From assembly GCA_937881505.1 (NCBI GenBank), contig CALGEM010000245.1:1-8640 (forward strand): 8,640 bases of DNA, written 5' to 3'. The first letter of the stretch is position 1; each line of letters opens with the position of its first letter. The translations under genes and the position numbers were made by a program. The notes under the pieces were generated by a model. The model did no database searches and was not told the origin of the DNA. It saw nothing but the letters and a program-made list of their open reading frames with translations. Below are positions 6,922 to 8,640 of the stretch, in pieces. This DNA comes from an uncultured euryarchaeote. Lineage in GTDB: Archaea > Thermoplasmatota > Poseidoniia > Poseidoniales > Poseidoniaceae.

Positions 6922-7556
6922 CAGACATCCCTCCGTCGGTTCAACACACGAACACCGAGTTCATCGGCTCGTGCGTAAATGTGCTCTCGCTTGCGTCCGC
7001 CGACCGTAGCACCCACACGGGCTGCTTCGGTTTCGGGGTCGATGGCTTCGAGGTCAGCGGTGTTATGGACCATCACTTCTCGGAATCCAGACGGGTGAAG
7101 GAAACGGGCAGCGGCGACTTTGCCATGTCCGATTCGGACCAAGGAGCCTCGGTACTTGTAGTTGCGACGCTGCTTGTTGTCCATGCCGTGAGGAGCACGC
7201 CATCCAGAGCGAGAAAGTCGCTTGTAGCGGAACCATTCGGTTCGGCGGAACGAGGGCGTCTTCTTCTTCTGAGCAGCACGGAGTGCCAAGGCAGCCTTCA
7301 TCTCCTCGTCAAGAACAGGCTTCTGCTTGACCATGTAGACGTCTTCGCCCTCATCGTCCCAGTCTTCGTCGTCCCATCCATCGTCATCGGCGGCTTCCTC
7401 AACGGGCGCCTCCTCTTCGACGACATCATCGGCTTGACCGGCTGCTTCCTGCAGACGGGCCAAGAGGTCGGATTTCTTACCAGACACAGGGAGGCCCATT
7501 TCCTTGAGGGCTTCCTTGAGCTGTGCAACGGTCATTGATTCGTAATCTTCTGCCAT
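6921..7556 (-). CDS. rpl32e: Large-subunit ribosomal protein eL32 with N-terminal SAP-like domain and acidic linker
   Basis: eL32 is a large-subunit protein restricted to archaea and eukaryotes. The 211-residue product has three parts. Residues 5-39 match a SAP-type helix-extended-loop-helix motif (MTVAQLKEALKEMGLPVSGK, then KSDLLARLQEA), a fold that binds nucleic acid in other proteins. Residues 44-72 are a strongly acidic linker with DDDGWDDEDWDDEGED at its centre. The eL32 core (about 90-208) is well conserved: FRRTEWFRYKRLSRSGWRAP (103-122), HGMDNKQRRNYK, the VRIGHGK and FLHPSGF region, and GGRKREHIYARADELGVRVL (186-205). The start is ATG at 7556 behind GGAGTGA. The in-frame GTG at 7565 lies inside that SD and overlaps the uL6 stop, so it is rejected. 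Confidence 0.95.
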   Translation of the reverse strand: MAEDYESMTVAQLKEALKEMGLPVSGKKSDLLARLQEAAGQADDVVEEEAPVEEAADDDGWDDEDWDDEGEDVYMVKQKPVLDEEMKAALALRAAQKKKTPSFRRTEWFRYKRLSRSGWRAPHGMDNKQRRNYKYRGSLVRIGHGKVAAARFLHPSGFREVMVHNTADLEAIDPETEAARVGATVGGRKREHIYARADELGVRVLNRRRDV

Positions 7557-7560
7557 CTCA

Positions 7561-7570
7561 ATCACTCCTT
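7561..7570 (-). promoter_or_regulatory. Ribosome binding site deciding the eL32 start
   Basis: AAGGAGTGAT on the minus strand overlaps the uL6 TGA stop and ends four bases before the ATG at 7556. It excludes the in-frame GTG at 7565, which is part of the SD, and fixes the SAP-like domain as starting near the N-terminus. Confidence 0.75.
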
Positions 7571-8104
7571 GTTCAACAGGTAGATACCATCCTGGAAGAC
7601 ACGGCGGTCTCGGTTCTTCACGGTCGTACAGCGCTCAATGTTCGCTGCAGTTTGACCAACTGCTTCTTTGTCAATGCCGGAAACGGTGACTTCAACTTTG
7701 TTGGACACCTTGACGTCAACGTTGTCAAGAATGTGAGCCGTTCGAGGAACTCGCTCACCAAAGTAGTTGTTCACTTGGAAGGTGTTGCCGTTCACGGCCA
7801 ACGTCATTGGGAAGTGAGAATAGAAGGCCTTGAGGTTGTAGGTGAAGCCGTCGGTAACGCCCTTCACCATGTTGTTGAGGTGGGCGTTCCAGGTCCCTGC
7901 GAGAGCTCGTTGCTTTCGTCGAGGGAGGTCCACACGAACGATGAGTCCAGAGCCGTCTTGGAAGAGTTGGACCACATCGCTTTCGAAAGCACGGGTGAGC
8001 GTGCCCTTGGGGCCGGTAATGGTCACGACGCCATCTTCGCTGATGTTGGCAGTAACGCCCTCAGGGATGGTTACGGTGTGTTCGATTCTGTCGAGTTTTA
8101 CCAT
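7562..8104 (-). CDS. rpl6: Large-subunit ribosomal protein uL6
   Basis: uL6 binds 23S rRNA next to the GTPase-factor binding centre of the large subunit. The 180-residue product has the two repeated alpha-beta domains of the family. Domain 1 includes VTIPEGV and the GPKGTLTR turn (31-38). Domain 2 includes FQVNNYFGERVPR (109-121) and the archaeal ending VTVSGIDKEAVGQTAANIE (139-157), then RVFQDGIYLLNKE. The length is typical. The ATG lies 11 bp after the uS8 stop with a GAGGTGA SD (8111-8117) six bases before it. The SD partly overlaps the uS8 stop codon. Nothing in the product is unusual. Confidence 0.96.
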   Translation of the reverse strand: MVKLDRIEHTVTIPEGVTANISEDGVVTITGPKGTLTRAFESDVVQLFQDGSGLIVRVDLPRRKQRALAGTWNAHLNNMVKGVTDGFTYNLKAFYSHFPMTLAVNGNTFQVNNYFGERVPRTAHILDNVDVKVSNKVEVTVSGIDKEAVGQTAANIERCTTVKNRDRRVFQDGIYLLNKE

Positions 8105-8115
8105 GTTTCTTCACC

Positions 8116-8505
8116 TCAATACACGTAGGCCAGCAGTTTGCCGCCAATTCGAGCGTCCTTCGCATCGTTGTGATGCATCACGCCGGAGTTGGTCGTCAAG
8201 ATGAGAAGACCGAAGTCTCGGGCGGGGAGATATCGGGTCTCCCACTTCTCGTATTCTTGGCGACGAACGCTGTGGCGAGGTTTCACCGTACCGCAGCGGT
8301 TGATCGTTCCACGCAGTTCCACGACGAAAGCGTCGCCACGGCCGTTTTCGACACGTTCGATGTCGCCAACATAGCCTGAGTTCTGCATGATGTTCAGCAC
8401 GTTGCCGAGAAGTTTTGATGCTGGCGTCAACTCAACGTTGAACTTTCCAGCTTGCTCGGCGTTGTAGATTTTGACAAGAGCGTCATTCAATGGATCAAAT
8501 TGCAT
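8116..8505 (-). CDS. rps8: Small-subunit ribosomal protein uS8
   Basis: uS8 is a primary 16S rRNA-binding protein that nucleates the central domain of the small subunit. The 129-residue product has the family layout: an N-terminal DPLNDALVKIYNAEQAGK (4-21), KLLGNVLNIMQNSGYVGDIE (31-50), and the archaeal middle RHSVRRQEYEKWETRYLPAR (77-96). The C-terminal signature is SGVMHHNDAKDARIGGKLLA (107-126). The length is normal for archaea. The start is ATG at 8505 with GGAGGGA (8512-8518) five to six bases upstream, 13 bp after the uS14 stop. No oddities. Confidence 0.96.
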   Translation of the reverse strand: MQFDPLNDALVKIYNAEQAGKFNVELTPASKLLGNVLNIMQNSGYVGDIERVENGRGDAFVVELRGTINRCGTVKPRHSVRRQEYEKWETRYLPARDFGLLILTTNSGVMHHNDAKDARIGGKLLAYVY

Positions 8506-8518
8506 ACTTTCTCCCTCC

Positions 8519-8640
8519 TCAATTCATTTTCTTGAAACCGATTTCCGGTGCGACATCGCGGAAGCATTGTCGGCACAATCGCAGCCCGTGGCGGCGAATC
8601 ATGCCTCGCTTGCGTCCGCATCGGCGGCATCCAATGGTTC
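8519..8640 (-). CDS. rps14: Small-subunit ribosomal protein uS14, zinc-binding type (C-terminal part, runs off the right edge)
   Basis: uS14 sits in the head of the small subunit. Only the last 39 codons and the TGA stop (8519-8521) are in the window; the N-terminus and start are beyond base 8640. The frame reads CRRCGRKRGMIRRHGLRLCR, then QCFRDVAPEIGFKKMN and stop. It shows the C-x2-C ... C-x2-C pattern that holds a zinc ion in archaeal and many bacterial uS14 proteins. All four cysteines are present. The stop overlaps the region that gives uS8 its SD. uS14 directly before uS8 is the expected archaeal spc order. Confidence 0.93.
   Translation of the reverse strand, partial: TIGCRRCGRKRGMIRRHGLRLCRQCFRDVAPEIGFKKMN

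Noticed and set aside
1..8640. Mobile elements, CRISPR arrays, tRNA genes, defence systems
   Set aside because: No transposase or integrase, spaced direct repeats, tRNA-like fold or defence-gene motif was found. The window is a conserved housekeeping region.

Overview
This window is chromosomal sequence from an archaeon, and every gene I can support lies on the minus strand. Archaeal origin follows from the 16S rRNA 5' end (minus strand reads CTGGTTGATCCTGCCAGAGG), from the archaeal/eukaryotic-only ribosomal proteins eL19 and eL32, and from the archaeal forms of uL30, uS5 and SecY. Moderate G+C by eye, acidic protein extensions and strong Shine-Dalgarno (SD) sequences would fit a marine Group II-like (Poseidoniia/Thermoplasmatota) euryarchaeon. 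That placement is inference, not a database result.

Layout in the direction of transcription, from the right edge to the left: uS14 (3' part, 8640-8519), uS8, uL6, eL32, eL19, uL18, uS5, uL30, uL15 and SecY. This is the canonical order of the archaeal 'spc' ribosomal-protein operon. The genes are packed with gaps of 0-19 bp, or overlaps of 1-4 bp of the TGATG/ATGA type. Almost every gene has a purine-rich SD (GGAGG, GAGGTGA) a few bases before its ATG. Three GTG codons that would extend genes upstream (uL15, uL18, eL32) lie on or just behind the SD, so the ATG starts are preferred. After SecY, 33 bp on, comes a 553-residue predicted two-helix membrane protein that I do not recognise (2293-632). 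A 331-bp non-coding stretch follows (631-301) with two small inverted repeats and AT-rich blocks. The 16S rRNA gene then begins at about 300 and runs off the left edge.

The core genes build the ribosome (small-subunit uS14, uS8, uS5; large-subunit uL6, eL32, eL19, uL18, uL30, uL15), and SecY is the membrane pore that ribosomes dock to for protein export. Several proteins carry extra terminal parts on otherwise ordinary cores: SecY has about 130 extra N-terminal residues with four predicted membrane helices; eL32 has an N-terminal SAP-like domain plus an acidic linker; uL15 has an acidic Trp-containing tail resembling that linker; and uS5 has a charged N-terminal extension of about 40 residues. 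These additions, the unknown membrane protein and the placement of 16S rRNA directly after the spc operon are the points most worth checking. I saw no mobile element, CRISPR array or tRNA gene.
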